A stretch of DNA of 64,000 nt from Amniculibacterium aquaticum (GCF_003852705.1 NZ_REFA01000005.1:53368-117367), one strand, 5' to 3'. Shown: positions 52,541 through 61,071, counted from the first letter of the stretch. Notes: generated by a model from the letters alone, not told the origin. Made by a program: numbers and translations.

Positions 52541-52954
52541 ATGAAAAAAATAATTTTAGGTCTTACTTTAGCCATCACCATGGTGGCTTGTACCACAACA
52601 AATACAGCATCCAAAAGCAGTAGTTCTAGCGCCCAACCGTCGCTATCGAACACCCATTGGATATTTTCGGAACAAGTGAAAGGAAACACCCCAACTTTGG
52701 TATTTGAAACTGAGAAAATAAGTGGAAATGCGGGCTGCAACAATTATTTTGGCAGCGTTGTGATCAATGCACAAAATGGAAGTTTAGAAACCAAAGGAAT
52801 TGGATCGACCCGAATGGCATGTCCCAACATGAATTCGGAAGCCAATTATCTAAAACTTTTGGGTCAAGCCAATCGCTATGTCGTAAAAGGCGAAACTTTA
52901 GAATTGTACAAAGACAATTTGTTGTTGTTAAAATTTAACAAAAGCTCTAAATAA
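52541..52954 (+). CDS. META-domain lipoprotein (HslJ-like)
   Basis: The 137-aa protein has a lipoprotein signal with lipobox MVAC (Cys17), a Ser-rich linker and a META domain: LSNTHWIFSEQ near 36, GNAGCNNYFGSVVI near 65-78, GIGSTRMACPN near 87-97 with a conserved Cys pair. META/HslJ proteins are envelope proteins linked in E. coli to heat shock and novobiocin tolerance; their activity is unknown. It shares the pheT direction with an 18-nt gap. Confidence 0.9.
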   Translation: MKKIILGLTLAITMVACTTTNTASKSSSSSAQPSLSNTHWIFSEQVKGNTPTLVFETEKISGNAGCNNYFGSVVINAQNGSLETKGIGSTRMACPNMNSEANYLKLLGQANRYVVKGETLELYKDNLLLLKFNKSSK

Positions 52955-52956
52955 GT

Positions 52957-52992
52957 CAAAAAAAATGGAACTCTGTTTGAGTTCCATTTTTC
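52957..52992. terminator. Bidirectional terminator between the META lipoprotein and the acidic protein
   Basis: AATGGAACT and AGTTCCATT form a 9-bp stem with A-run on one side and T-run on the other. Confidence 0.9.
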
Positions 52993-53235
52993 TTATGCTT
53001 CGTCTTCTTCTTCGTCATACTTAGCCAGTTCATCCTCACACCAAAGGAATGCTTTTTCTACAACTTTAGTTGCTTCATCAGCCATGGTTTCTTCATCATC
53101 ACCTTCCAAATCATCTAACCATTCTACTTCTTCTTCCTCTACATTCAAGATAAATCTTGGATACTCGGTATGAACAACGAATAAATCTTCAGGAAATTCT
53201 GAATTGTCTGCCAATAAAAATTTAGGTAGTTTCAT
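52993..53235 (-). CDS. Small acidic protein of unknown function
   Basis: The 80-aa protein is very acidic (about a third Asp+Glu) with EEEEVEWLDDLEGDDEE and YDEEEDEA at the end. The start KLPKFLLADNSEFPEDLFVVHTEYPRFILNV is conserved-looking and the fold is probably alpha/beta. I recall similar short acidic hypothetical proteins in Bacteroidota but no function. It has its own start 34 nt after the end of the upstream glycosyltransferase-like gene on the minus strand, so they may be co-transcribed. Confidence 0.75.
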   Translation of the reverse strand: MKLPKFLLADNSEFPEDLFVVHTEYPRFILNVEEEEVEWLDDLEGDDEETMADEATKVVEKAFLWCEDELAKYDEEEDEA

Positions 53236-53268
53236 GTTATAAAATTTAATGCTTCAAAGATAGTAAAT

Positions 53269-54600
53269 TTATTGAAATTTGTTCTTATTGATTTTTATCT
53301 TGGTCTGAACTTTATAGGCTGTTAGCACCTCTTTTTTTAAGGTATCTTTGGCCTGATGACTGATGTAAACTCTAGGATTAACCGTTGATATCAACTCTGC
53401 AACTTGTATCTGTTCCGGAATATTTTCTTTGGGATTGGCATAGAAAATTATTTTCTTATCGCTCAGATGTTCTCGATTTAAAAATTCAGAAATTGTTTTT
53501 CTATTTTCTAAATAATTCCCCTTGGAAAGCCAAGTGAACGCAAAGCCCGTAACCAAACTCAGAACCGCAACTGCGTACATCCATTTTCCGAAAACTGCAT
53601 ATAGTTTTCTGAAAAATACCAACCAAATCGGTAAGATAAATGGAGAAAGCAATCGATAATCCAAAGGATCAACCGAGTAAAAAAACTGAATAAAAAATGA
53701 ACATAAAACACCAATTATCCCTGTAAAAATCATGAATTTTTCGGTTTCGGACAATGGATTTTTTATGAATAATACCATCATCACCCCAATGGTGAGCGTT
53801 CCAACACCATAAATGCCATAGTTGATCACACCACCGGCAGGATTGGCAATGTGTACAAAAGGATTGAAACTGGTAGACAGTCCTTGATACAATTCGACCA
53901 AGAGTTTTGAGGTGGGGTGCAATCCCATTTCCAGAAACTGATTGACATAATTTTCGTTAAAATAATCGACAAATAAAAATTTGTACAAAACAACAAATGC
54001 AAAACCGATAAGCGAGGAATATAAAAATGATTTTCCGTAGCTTTTCTTCCAACCCATCAACCCGAATAAGAAACAAGTGCCCATAAAAAACAAAGCACTG
54101 TAACGGATGTTGTACAATAAAATCAATACCGCACTCAACAAAACGATGGATAAGATTTGAGTATATTTCCCAATGATGATGTTTCTACTGAGGTATAAAA
54201 ACACCAATACGACGGGCAAAATTAAAGGTTCGGTAAGGCTGAATGAAAAAATAGATACATAGGAAAACAAAGCGCCCAGAACTACCGTTTCTTTAAAATA
54301 AAACTTCTTCTTCCATGCAAAACCTACCATAAATACATAGGCCAAAATACCCAGCATTTTGGAAGCCCAAAACTCATCAAAACCCAAAAATGTGAAAAAT
54401 TTCAAACTCAAAGGATAACCCAAAGGAGTTGTCGTATTGTCAATGGTGGGGAAAACATTTGCTGTACGCATCAGTCGGATGGAATCCGGTGTTACTCTGC
54501 CTTTTTCGTTCAATAGAAATCGAAGTACAATCATCAATAACGAGATCATTATAATTCCGATTTGCAAAAATTTTTCCTTCTTTCTGTTGCTTAATTTCAT
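53269..54600 (-). CDS. Polytopic membrane protein, glycosyltransferase (GT-C-like) suspected
   Basis: The 443-aa protein has about ten transmembrane helices and a large first extracytoplasmic loop (GRVTPDSIRLMRTANVFPTIDNTTTPLGYPLSLKFF region near 33-70), where the acidic residue in TPDS could be a GT-C-type catalytic Asp. A C-terminal soluble tail of about 80 residues follows the last helix. This matches lipid-sugar-dependent GT39/83-type transferases in outline, but no diagnostic motif is present. A terminator of the hydroxyacyl-CoA dehydrogenase gene lies just upstream. Confidence 0.65.
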   Translation of the reverse strand: MKLSNRKKEKFLQIGIIMISLLMIVLRFLLNEKGRVTPDSIRLMRTANVFPTIDNTTTPLGYPLSLKFFTFLGFDEFWASKMLGILAYVFMVGFAWKKKFYFKETVVLGALFSYVSIFSFSLTEPLILPVVLVFLYLSRNIIIGKYTQILSIVLLSAVLILLYNIRYSALFFMGTCFLFGLMGWKKSYGKSFLYSSLIGFAFVVLYKFLFVDYFNENYVNQFLEMGLHPTSKLLVELYQGLSTSFNPFVHIANPAGGVINYGIYGVGTLTIGVMMVLFIKNPLSETEKFMIFTGIIGVLCSFFIQFFYSVDPLDYRLLSPFILPIWLVFFRKLYAVFGKWMYAVAVLSLVTGFAFTWLSKGNYLENRKTISEFLNREHLSDKKIIFYANPKENIPEQIQVAELISTVNPRVYISHQAKDTLKKEVLTAYKVQTKIKINKNKFQ

Positions 54601-54636
54601 AAAAAAACCTTCAAGCTTTTGTAAAACTTGAAGGCC
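54601..54636 (-). terminator. Rho-independent terminator of the hydroxyacyl-CoA dehydrogenase gene
   Basis: The minus strand shows CCTTCAAG/CTTGAAGG with an 11-nt loop and seven T. Confidence 0.9.
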
Positions 54637-54660
54637 TAAAAATACTGAATATTTTCAGAA

Positions 54661-55551
54661 TTATTTTGCAAACATTTTTGCTACTTTTTCTGCTTTTTTA
54701 GATTCGGAATAATCGTAGAAACCTTCGCCAGATTTCACACCTAGTTTACCGGCCATTACCATGTTCACCAACAATGGATTAGGAGCGTATTTAGGATTTT
54801 TGAATCCGTCGTACATTACATTCAGGATCGCCAAACAAACATCTAACCCGATGAAGTCTGCCAATTGCAATGGTCCCATTGGGTGTGCCATTCCCAATTT
54901 CATTACGGTATCTATTTCTTCCACGCCGGCAACTCCATTGTAAAGGGTTTCTATGGCTTCGTTAATCATCGGCATTAGGATTCTGTTGGCCACAAAACCT
55001 GGATAATCGTTTACTTCTACCGGAACTTTTCCTAAAGTTTTCGACATTTCGAATATGGCATCAAAAGTTTCTTTAGAAGTAGAATAGCCTTTGATGATTT
55101 CTACCAATTTCATAATCGGCACCGGATTCATAAAGTGCATACCGATTACTTTTTCTGGTCTTTTGGTAGCCGCAGCAATTTTGGTAATGGAGATGGATGA
55201 AGTATTGGTCGCCAAGATGCAATTTTCAGGAGAAAATTCGTCCATTTGTTGGAAGATTTTCAATTTCAAATCTTGGTTTTCGGTAGCCGCTTCTACGATT
55301 AAATCAGCAGATTTCACTGCTTCTGAAATGCTGGTAAAAGTAGTGATGTTACCCAAAGTTGCATTTTTTTGGTCTTCGGTAAGGTTGCCTTTAGCAATAA
55401 TTCTGTCCAAGTTGTTAGTGATGGTTTTGATGCCTCTATCCAAAGCATCTTGCGAGATGTCTGCCAAATTCACTAAAAATCCTGCTTGTGCAAAAGTATG
55501 TGCAATCCCATTCCCCATGGTTCCTGCGCCTATAACTGTAATGTTTTTCAT
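54661..55551 (-). CDS. 3-hydroxyacyl-CoA (3-hydroxybutyryl-CoA) dehydrogenase
   Basis: The 296-aa monofunctional enzyme has the Rossmann motif VIGAGTMGNGIAHTFAQAG at 5-23, the catalytic His in MHFMNPVPIMKLVEII near 140-155, and VNDYPGFVANRILMPMINEAI near 180-200. It oxidises 3-hydroxyacyl-CoA, probably short chains such as 3-hydroxybutyryl-CoA. It is separate from the fadN operon and could serve butyrate, amino-acid or phenylacetate breakdown. Confidence 0.93.
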   Translation of the reverse strand: MKNITVIGAGTMGNGIAHTFAQAGFLVNLADISQDALDRGIKTITNNLDRIIAKGNLTEDQKNATLGNITTFTSISEAVKSADLIVEAATENQDLKLKIFQQMDEFSPENCILATNTSSISITKIAAATKRPEKVIGMHFMNPVPIMKLVEIIKGYSTSKETFDAIFEMSKTLGKVPVEVNDYPGFVANRILMPMINEAIETLYNGVAGVEEIDTVMKLGMAHPMGPLQLADFIGLDVCLAILNVMYDGFKNPKYAPNPLLVNMVMAGKLGVKSGEGFYDYSESKKAEKVAKMFAK

Positions 55552-55623
55552 TATGATTTTTTAATAATTATTTATCGTTTATATTGATCAAAATGATGTT
55601 TAATAAAAACATCAAATAAAATT

Positions 55624-55655
55624 TTTGCCCAAATTTAGGATTTTATCTATATTTG
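55624..55655 (+). promoter_or_regulatory. Promoter of the secreted 160-aa protein
   Basis: TTTG (55624-55627), a 20-nt spacer and TATATTTG (55648-55655), 28 nt before the ATG. Confidence 0.8.
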
Positions 55656-55683
55656 GTACAATAAAATCGACAATAAAATTAAT

Positions 55684-56166
55684 ATGAAAAAAATACTCTT
55701 CTCCTTACTGATCGGTGTTGCTACTTTTGCAACGGCTCAAAAAAAACCAATGAGTGTAGCTACTCCTGGTACGACCACCAATCCTACAACTTTGGTCATG
55801 GTAAATGGAAATTTGGCCAGTCAAGATTTTTTGGAAAGAATGAAGAAAAATACAAAATTTATACGACCCATTCTTTCTGCCAACCAAGTTCCACAATCTT
55901 TGAAATCTGTTACTGGATTGAGATTTCCAATGATAATTGCTGAGGCAAAAGAAAATTACTACGATAGAATTGCTCTTTCTACATTAAACGAACAACATGG
56001 ATTAGCAAAAAACAATCCTGTATATTTTGATGGGAACAAGATTTCCGACACCTCCTTAAATGTTATTGGCGATGTCTTGGTTGAAATGAAAGTAGGGAAA
56101 ACCGATGGACAGGAAGTTTTGAACATCTGGACTACAAAGCATACCATGCACGCTATTGCAAACTAA
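55684..56166 (+). CDS. Secreted protein of unknown function
   Basis: The 160-aa protein has a signal peptide to about residue 19 (ATFATAQKKP) and a single domain that I do not recognise. The segment MVNGNLASQDFLERMKKNTKFIRPILSANQVPQSLKSV suggests a small alpha/beta domain; no Cys are present. It has a consensus promoter and a terminator, so it is a single-gene unit. An outer-membrane or periplasmic location is likely. Confidence 0.75.
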   Translation: MKKILFSLLIGVATFATAQKKPMSVATPGTTTNPTTLVMVNGNLASQDFLERMKKNTKFIRPILSANQVPQSLKSVTGLRFPMIIAEAKENYYDRIALSTLNEQHGLAKNNPVYFDGNKISDTSLNVIGDVLVEMKVGKTDGQEVLNIWTTKHTMHAIAN

Positions 56167-56183
56167 GAACTTATAATACAAAA

Positions 56184-56223
56184 TAAAAGTCGTGATTTCT
56201 TTATTGACATCACGACTTTTTTT
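56184..56223. terminator. Bidirectional terminator between two secreted-protein genes
   Basis: AAAAGTCGTGAT and ATCACGACTTTT form a 12-bp stem, with T after it on the plus strand. The convergent His-rich gene ends at 56226. Confidence 0.9.
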
Positions 56224-56225
56224 AT

Positions 56226-56708
56226 TTAAAACGAAATATTCAGGTTGACTTTTGGATTTCTCGGGTATCGTTGTTCATAAACACGATAATGCCTTTCCGG
56301 ATGTCTATCCAACGGCACATCGTCAACCATTACCATTCTTGCTCGACCAAAATCTACACGAAGGTATGCCGAAGGAACGGATTTTGAAAACACCCATCTC
56401 CCTCTCGACTGACATACATAACCATCTCTGTAGGGATCATAAAACATTTGATAATCTGGGAAGTACACATGATTGTTGTACTGATATTGATGAGAACTGG
56501 CCCACCTGTGCTTTCTATGGTGATGATGTTTCTGCTTTTTATATTTATAATGACTTTTACGATAATGTCTATCATCATCGTGGTCATCATCACGATCATA
56601 TCTTCTGTACTCTCTGTCGTCATCGTGCCTGTGATGTCTCTGAGCACTCATTTCATGGGTTGAAAAAACTACAAGTCCCAACACCATCATTCGAATCACT
56701 TTATTCAT
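56226..56708 (-). CDS. Exported His/Asp/Arg-rich protein
   Basis: The 160-aa protein has a signal peptide ending near residue 23 (FSTHEMSAQ), then a low-complexity stretch (about 24-70) dominated by His, Asp, Arg and Tyr (RHHRHDDDREYRRYDRDDD, KKQKHHHHRKHRW). A folded-looking C-terminal part follows (DPYRDGYVCQSRGRWVF near 90, SVPSAYLRVDFGRARMVMV). The His/Asp stretch could bind Ni, Zn or Cu ions. No family is recognised. The low-complexity DNA is rich in CAT/CATCAT and could vary by slippage. Confidence 0.7.
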   Translation of the reverse strand: MNKVIRMMVLGLVVFSTHEMSAQRHHRHDDDREYRRYDRDDDHDDDRHYRKSHYKYKKQKHHHHRKHRWASSHQYQYNNHVYFPDYQMFYDPYRDGYVCQSRGRWVFSKSVPSAYLRVDFGRARMVMVDDVPLDRHPERHYRVYEQRYPRNPKVNLNISF

Positions 56709-56925
56709 ATCCTGTATTAAAAATTAAAAAATAATAAAGATCCGCTTCATTCGTTAACTTTAAGCTTGTAAACGAAGTAAACAACACTTTATTGTCTTGC
56801 TTTCAATTTTTATACCATTAAAAATATTTATTAAAAATTTAACATTTGTGATTAATAATTATTTATTGATTCAAATTCCTAATAAATAGCATAAAACAAA
56901 CTAAATATCAATAAAATAGCACTTT

Positions 56926-58206
56926 TTATTCTTTAGAGTACTTGTTTTTCCATTTTTTTTCTATCGATTCTTTAATTTTTTTTTCTGTCGAATTATTTCC
57001 AGGAGAATAAAAAACACTTCCTTTCAACTCGTCTGGCAAAAACTCTTGTTCTACAAAATTACCTTCGTGGGCATGTGCATATTGATAATTTTTACCATAA
57101 TCCAAATCTTTCATCAATTTGGTGGGTGCATTTCTAAGATGTAGTGGTACGGGTAAGTTCCCCGTTCTTTTCACCATAGCCAAAGCATCATCAATGGCCA
57201 AATAAGCCGAATTGGATTTGGGCGAAACAGCCAAATACACAGCAGTCTCGCTGAGGATAATTCTGGATTCAGGATTGCCAATTACATTAACAGCCTGAAA
57301 ACAAGATTGGGCCATCATGAGCGCATTGGGATTTGCCAAACCAATATCTTCTGCTGCCAAAATCAGTAGTCTTCTGGCAATAAATTTCACATCTTCGCCG
57401 CCATCAATCATCCTCGCCAACCAATATACCGCAGCATTGGGATCGCTGCCTCTGATGGATTTAATAAAAGCCGAAATGATATCGTAATGTTGTTCTCCAT
57501 TTTTATCGTACACGGACATGGCCTCTTGTAGAACGGACAAAACATGGTTGTTGGAAATTGCACGAATTTGGGTATTCTTAAACTGGTTCAATACCAATTC
57601 TACAGAATTAATAAGCTTCCGAGCATCACCTCCGGAATATTGTATGAATGCTTCGTGTTCTTCAATTTCAAAATCGGTGTTCTCATCGGTATTATAACGA
57701 TACAGAGCCGTAGCAATTAGTTCTTCTAATTTTTCGTAACTCAAAGACTTTAAAACATAGATCTGACTTCTGGAAAGCAATGCCGACACCACCTCGAAGC
57801 TCGGATTTTCGGTAGTAGCACCTATGAGAACAATCCAACCTTTTTCCACAGCGTGCAGCAAGGAATCTTGCTGAGATTTATTGAAACGATGGATTTCATC
57901 AATAAACAGAATGGGCGATTTTCCGGAAAAAAGATTTTGCTTTTTGGCCTCGTCAATCACTTCCCTCACCTCTTTCACTCCGGAAGAAACAGCGGATAAT
58001 TTGTAAAACTTTCTACCCGATTTTTGCGAAAGGATCTCTGCCAAAGTGGTTTTGCCGGTACCGGGAGGCCCCCAAAAGATTAAAGAATTTAGGGTATCGT
58101 TATTCAGCATCCTTCGGATAGGACCTTGGTCTCCTGTTAGGTGTTCCTGTCCCAAAACTTCATTGAGATTTTGGGGTCTAAGTCTTTCTGCAAGTGGAAT
58201 ATTCAT
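56926..58206 (-). CDS. rarA: Replication-associated recombination protein A (RarA/MgsA)
   Basis: An AAA+ ATPase of the clamp-loader group that acts at stalled forks. The 426-aa protein has PLAERLRPQNLNEVLGQEHL at the start, Walker A GPPGTGKTTLAE near 45-56, Walker B ILFIDEIHRFNK near 97-108, the tetramerisation domain and the C-terminal GSVFYSPG region. Both ATPase motifs are intact. It stands alone between a secreted-protein gene and a MITE copy. Confidence 0.95.
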   Translation of the reverse strand: MNIPLAERLRPQNLNEVLGQEHLTGDQGPIRRMLNNDTLNSLIFWGPPGTGKTTLAEILSQKSGRKFYKLSAVSSGVKEVREVIDEAKKQNLFSGKSPILFIDEIHRFNKSQQDSLLHAVEKGWIVLIGATTENPSFEVVSALLSRSQIYVLKSLSYEKLEELIATALYRYNTDENTDFEIEEHEAFIQYSGGDARKLINSVELVLNQFKNTQIRAISNNHVLSVLQEAMSVYDKNGEQHYDIISAFIKSIRGSDPNAAVYWLARMIDGGEDVKFIARRLLILAAEDIGLANPNALMMAQSCFQAVNVIGNPESRIILSETAVYLAVSPKSNSAYLAIDDALAMVKRTGNLPVPLHLRNAPTKLMKDLDYGKNYQYAHAHEGNFVEQEFLPDELKGSVFYSPGNNSTEKKIKESIEKKWKNKYSKE

Positions 58207-58262
58207 GGATACAATTATGCTGAATGCAAAATTATGAAGTTATTTTTTAAAATAAATATTAA

Positions 58263-58453
58263 GAGCCCGTTTAAAATTTTACCGAAATAATAATTCGGCT
58301 ATTTCTAATCTTTCTTATCTGCTTTTTTGTATTCTATTTAGCGTATTTTGCATTTTATATTTTTGTTTTAGCCCGCTAAAACTTCAATTTTAAAATCCAA
58401 AATCCATCTAAATATCTATACAAAAAATCTAGATATAAAATTTAAACAGGCTC
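58263..58453. mobile_element. MITE-like element, full-length copy 3 (191 bp)
   Basis: It begins GAGCCCGTTTAAAATTTTACC and ends AAATTTAAACAGGCTC. The core AGCGTATTTTGCATTTTATA and hairpin GTTTTAG-CCCG-CTAAAAC match copy 1. TAA lies on both sides (58260-58262, 58454-58456), a possible TNA target duplication. Its last base is part of the stop codon of the gene at 58453-58866. Confidence 0.8.
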
Positions 58454-58866
58454 TAAGAGCCCGTTTTAAATTGATTGTTAGTAAACCTTTCCTTGCACAT
58501 ACTAAATTGCTGAAAAAATACTTCTTGTTCTTCGTTCTTAATGTATTGTTTTTTAACTTCAATCGTTTTGTTCATAAATGAAAAAAGATACGATTGATTT
58601 TTATGTTCAATTTTTGTTAAATCCTTGAAGTAATATTTTTTCTGGTTAAAGAGTTTTACTTGGATATAATCATCGGTAAATTCTACATACTTTTGTGAAT
58701 AAGACAGGTACATAATAAGTATAAAAAACAGAGATGCCAGTCCAAATAAAAGTGAATTAAAATTATTTCCCCATATATAATTTAATACAGAAAAAATAAT
58801 CATGTTTATAAAAAAAACTGAATTGAATAAAAAATACTTTTTGGAATATGAAAAAATGGTTTTCAT
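58453..58866 (-). CDS. Two-helix membrane protein, paralogue 2 of a tandem pair
   Basis: The 137-aa protein has two transmembrane helices (about 11-31 and 36-55) and a C-terminal cytoplasmic-type domain of about 80 residues: EFTDDYIQVKLFNQKKYYFKDLTKIEHKNQSYLFSFMNKTIEVKKQYI. This resembles a bacterial PH-like domain. It overlaps the upstream paralogue by 4 nt. The end (QFKTGS) is encoded by a MITE end, so the original C-terminus may be lost. Function unknown. Confidence 0.7.
   Translation of the reverse strand: MKTIFSYSKKYFLFNSVFFINMIIFSVLNYIWGNNFNSLLFGLASLFFILIMYLSYSQKYVEFTDDYIQVKLFNQKKYYFKDLTKIEHKNQSYLFSFMNKTIEVKKQYIKNEEQEVFFQQFSMCKERFTNNQFKTGS
58454..58473. repeat. Solo MITE end inside the 3' end of a gene
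   Basis: TAAGAGCCCGTTTTAAATTG repeats the left end of copy 3 (AAGAGCCCGTTTAAAA). It encodes the last residues (FKTGS) and stop of the membrane protein gene on the minus strand. Confidence 0.6.
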
Positions 58867-59273
58867 ACGGTTTTTGGTCTATTTACAAATTGATTTTCAA
58901 CTTGGCCATATACTTTTTTAAAATCCAAGAGTTGGCTTTCTGGTATTCTGGATTTTTCAATCACTATCGTTGCATCTAAAGTTTTGAAAAAGTACTCGCC
59001 TCCAAAGTATTTTATTTCTATTAAATCAGAAAATTTGATTTTCTTTTTGAAAAAACCAAGGGTTGAAATTTCATTTTCGTTGTATTCAAAATATTTTGTG
59101 AAATACTCGTAAAAAGCATTGGCAATACATAAAATTCCAACAGCCAATAGAAAAAAGCCTGTCCAACGAATACTTTCTTCATATAAAAAATCATAGACTT
59201 TAATTATTACTAGAAGTCCACCATAAATAAAGTTCCAAATTATTCGTCTGATTTTATACGCTACTTTAATCAT
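58863..59273 (-). CDS. Two-helix membrane protein, paralogue 1 of a tandem pair
   Basis: The 136-aa protein has the same plan as its neighbour: two helices (about 13-30 and 38-58) and a C-terminal PH-like domain ([49 protein letters not shown]). The match in order FxxxxI...FFxKKxxxxDLxxIxxxxxxYxFxxxxxTIxxxKxxI shows duplication. The ATGA overlap with the next gene implies translational coupling. Function unknown. Divergent from yidD. Confidence 0.7.
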   Translation of the reverse strand: MIKVAYKIRRIIWNFIYGGLLVIIKVYDFLYEESIRWTGFFLLAVGILCIANAFYEYFTKYFEYNENEISTLGFFKKKIKFSDLIEIKYFGGEYFFKTLDATIVIEKSRIPESQLLDFKKVYGQVENQFVNRPKTV

Positions 59274-59282
59274 TTTCTGTCA

Positions 59283-59318
59283 TTTGATTTCAAATCTAAA
59301 GATAATATTTTACATTTG
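59283..59318 (+). promoter_or_regulatory. Promoter of yidD-lgt
   Basis: TTTG (59283-59286), a 24-nt spacer (long) and TACATTTG (59311-59318), 7 nt before the TTG start of yidD. A longer yidD frame starting at TTG 59284 lies in the -33 region and is rejected. Confidence 0.55.
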
Positions 59319-59325
59319 CAAAGAT

Positions 59326-59574
59326 TTGAAAACGACCATTAATAAAATAATTTCTCTTCCTTTGGTGATCCTTATTCGGTTTTACCAATGGTTTATTTCA
59401 CCTTTACTTCCTAAAAATTGCAGGTACGAACCTACTTGCTCTCATTACATGGTAGAAGCTTTGCAAACGCATGGGATTTTTAAGGGGTTGTACTTGGGAA
59501 TTAAAAGAATTATGCGATGCCATCCTTGGGGTGGTAGTGGTTATGATCCTGTCCCACCAAAATGTAAACATTAA
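59326..59574 (+). CDS. yidD: Membrane protein insertion efficiency factor YidD
   Basis: A small protein that assists YidC-dependent membrane insertion. From the TTG at 59326 it is 82 aa ([29 protein letters not shown]), with the family motif [16 protein letters not shown] and [20 protein letters not shown]. The frame opens at 59284, but the -7 box at 59311-59318 makes the earlier start impossible. lgt follows after 20 nt, so the two form a unit. Confidence 0.93.
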   Translation: MKTTINKIISLPLVILIRFYQWFISPLLPKNCRYEPTCSHYMVEALQTHGIFKGLYLGIKRIMRCHPWGGSGYDPVPPKCKH

Positions 59575-59594
59575 CAAATAATTAATCTAATAAT

Positions 59595-60464
59595 ATGCTA
59601 TTCAACTTATTATACATCACTTGGAATCCGTCCAAAGGTATAGAGCTAGGCCCCTTTACCTTGCATTACTACAGTCTTATGTTTGTTTTGGCTTTTGGAT
59701 TGGGCTATATGCTGATGACCAAAATTTTCAAAATAGACCAAGTTAACCAAAAATATTTGGAACCTTTGTTTACCTGGACCTTGGTAGGCACCATCTTGGG
59801 AGCGCGATTGGGACATGTCATCTTTTACCAACCCGAGCTTTTCCAACAAGACTTTTGGTCGGTTTTCTTACCCATACAAACCCAACCCGAATTCAAATTC
59901 ACAGGATTTTCTGGTTTAGCAAGTCACGGAGCAACCATTGCCATCATCTTTACAACGCTATACTATTCTTATAAAATTATAAAGAAAAGTCCTTTCTGGG
60001 TTTATGACCGATTGGGAATTGTAGTAGCTTTGGGTGGTGCTTTTGTACGCATTGGTAACTTTTTCAATTCAGAAATCATCGGGAAACCTGCAGGAAATTC
60101 TCCTTTTGCAATACTTTTCCCACAACAAAGTACAGAATACGGCGAAATTGTCCCAAGATATCCGACACAGCTGTTTGAGGCTTTTGGATACTTTGCATTG
60201 TTCTTGCTTTTATGGTTCTTGTATCGTAAAACCAATAAAAAGTACGAGCAAGGTTGGTTGTTTGGTTTGTTCTTCATCATCCTTTGGGCAATTCGTTTCT
60301 TTGTCGAATTTTTAAAAGAACCACAAGGCGATGAATTCATTACTTTTGCTGGGCTTAATACCGGACAAATCCTGTCCATACCGTTTATGATTGCCGGTTT
60401 CATCATCATGCTGACTTCAAAAAATAGAACGATTACCGAAGAAGAAAATTCTAAAATGGATTAA
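59595..60464 (+). CDS. lgt: Prolipoprotein diacylglyceryl transferase
   Basis: Transfers diacylglycerol to the lipobox Cys of prolipoproteins in the inner membrane. The 289-aa protein has about seven transmembrane helices and Lgt motifs: GARLGHVIFYQPE near 74-86, FSGLASHGATIAII near 107-120 (conserved His-Gly) and GGAFVRIGNFFNSEIIGKPA near 141-160. It provides the modification for lipoproteins such as those at 13240 and 52541. Follows yidD. Confidence 0.96.
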   Translation: MLFNLLYITWNPSKGIELGPFTLHYYSLMFVLAFGLGYMLMTKIFKIDQVNQKYLEPLFTWTLVGTILGARLGHVIFYQPELFQQDFWSVFLPIQTQPEFKFTGFSGLASHGATIAIIFTTLYYSYKIIKKSPFWVYDRLGIVVALGGAFVRIGNFFNSEIIGKPAGNSPFAILFPQQSTEYGEIVPRYPTQLFEAFGYFALFLLLWFLYRKTNKKYEQGWLFGLFFIILWAIRFFVEFLKEPQGDEFITFAGLNTGQILSIPFMIAGFIIMLTSKNRTITEEENSKMD

Positions 60465-60497
60465 AAATCTTTGTAATGCATTCTTTCTCTTAAATAC

Positions 60498-60532
60498 AAA
60501 CACTTTTAGGACAACTAAAGGTGTTTTTTTTT
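60498..60532 (+). terminator. Rho-independent terminator of yidD-lgt
   Basis: AACACTTTTAG and CTAAAGGTGTT pair with one wobble around GACAA and are followed by ten T. Confidence 0.9.
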
Positions 60533-60563
60533 GTGTTAAATTTCAAAAAAATAAAATTATCTA

Positions 60564-60571
60564 TATATTTG
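60564..60571 (+). promoter_or_regulatory. -7 box of mscL
   Basis: TATATTTG, 27 nt before the ATG. No TTTG at the right distance. Confidence 0.5.
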
Positions 60572-60598
60572 TTTAAATAAACATTAAAAATTCAAATT

Positions 60599-61036
60599 AT
60601 GGGAATTGTACAAGAATTTAAAGAATTTGCAGTAAAAGGAAATGCCTTTGATCTTGCCGTTGGGGTGATTATTGGTGGGGCTTTTGGTAAGATTGTTACC
60701 AGTATGATCGATGATATTATTTTGCCAATAGTAGCAGCAATTGTTGGGAAACCTGATTTCAGTAGTATCTACTTTGCCATGGGCGAAGGAGCCGACCTTA
60801 TCCCAGCAGGTGCTAATCTTGCAAAAGCCAAGGAATTGGCTCCCAATGCGGCGATCTTTGCGTATGGTAACTTTATTACAGTAGCCATTAATTTTTTCCT
60901 ACTTGCATTGGTTGTTTTTATGATGGTAAAAGCCATCAACAAAATGAAGAAAGAGAAAGCAGTGGAAGAAGTCGTAGCAGAACCTTCATCTACAGATCAG
61001 TTACTGATGGAGATTCGAGATGCTTTGAAAAAATAA
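60599..61036 (+). CDS. mscL: Large-conductance mechanosensitive channel
   Basis: An emergency valve opened by membrane tension in osmotic downshock. The 145-aa protein has the family start EFKEFAVKGNAFDLAVGVIIGGAFGKIVTSMIDDIILP, TM1 near 19-40, TM2 near 90-112 (FITVAINFFLLALVVFMMVKAINKM) and a charged C-terminal helix. Has its own -7 box and terminator. Confidence 0.96.
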   Translation: MGIVQEFKEFAVKGNAFDLAVGVIIGGAFGKIVTSMIDDIILPIVAAIVGKPDFSSIYFAMGEGADLIPAGANLAKAKELAPNAAIFAYGNFITVAINFFLLALVVFMMVKAINKMKKEKAVEEVVAEPSSTDQLLMEIRDALKK

Positions 61037-61039
61037 AAA

Positions 61040-61071
61040 GAAATACTTTGGGAGACCAAAGTATTTTTTTT
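61040..61071 (+). terminator. Rho-independent terminator of mscL
   Basis: AATACTTTGG-GAGA-CCAAAGTATT and eight T. Confidence 0.93.
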
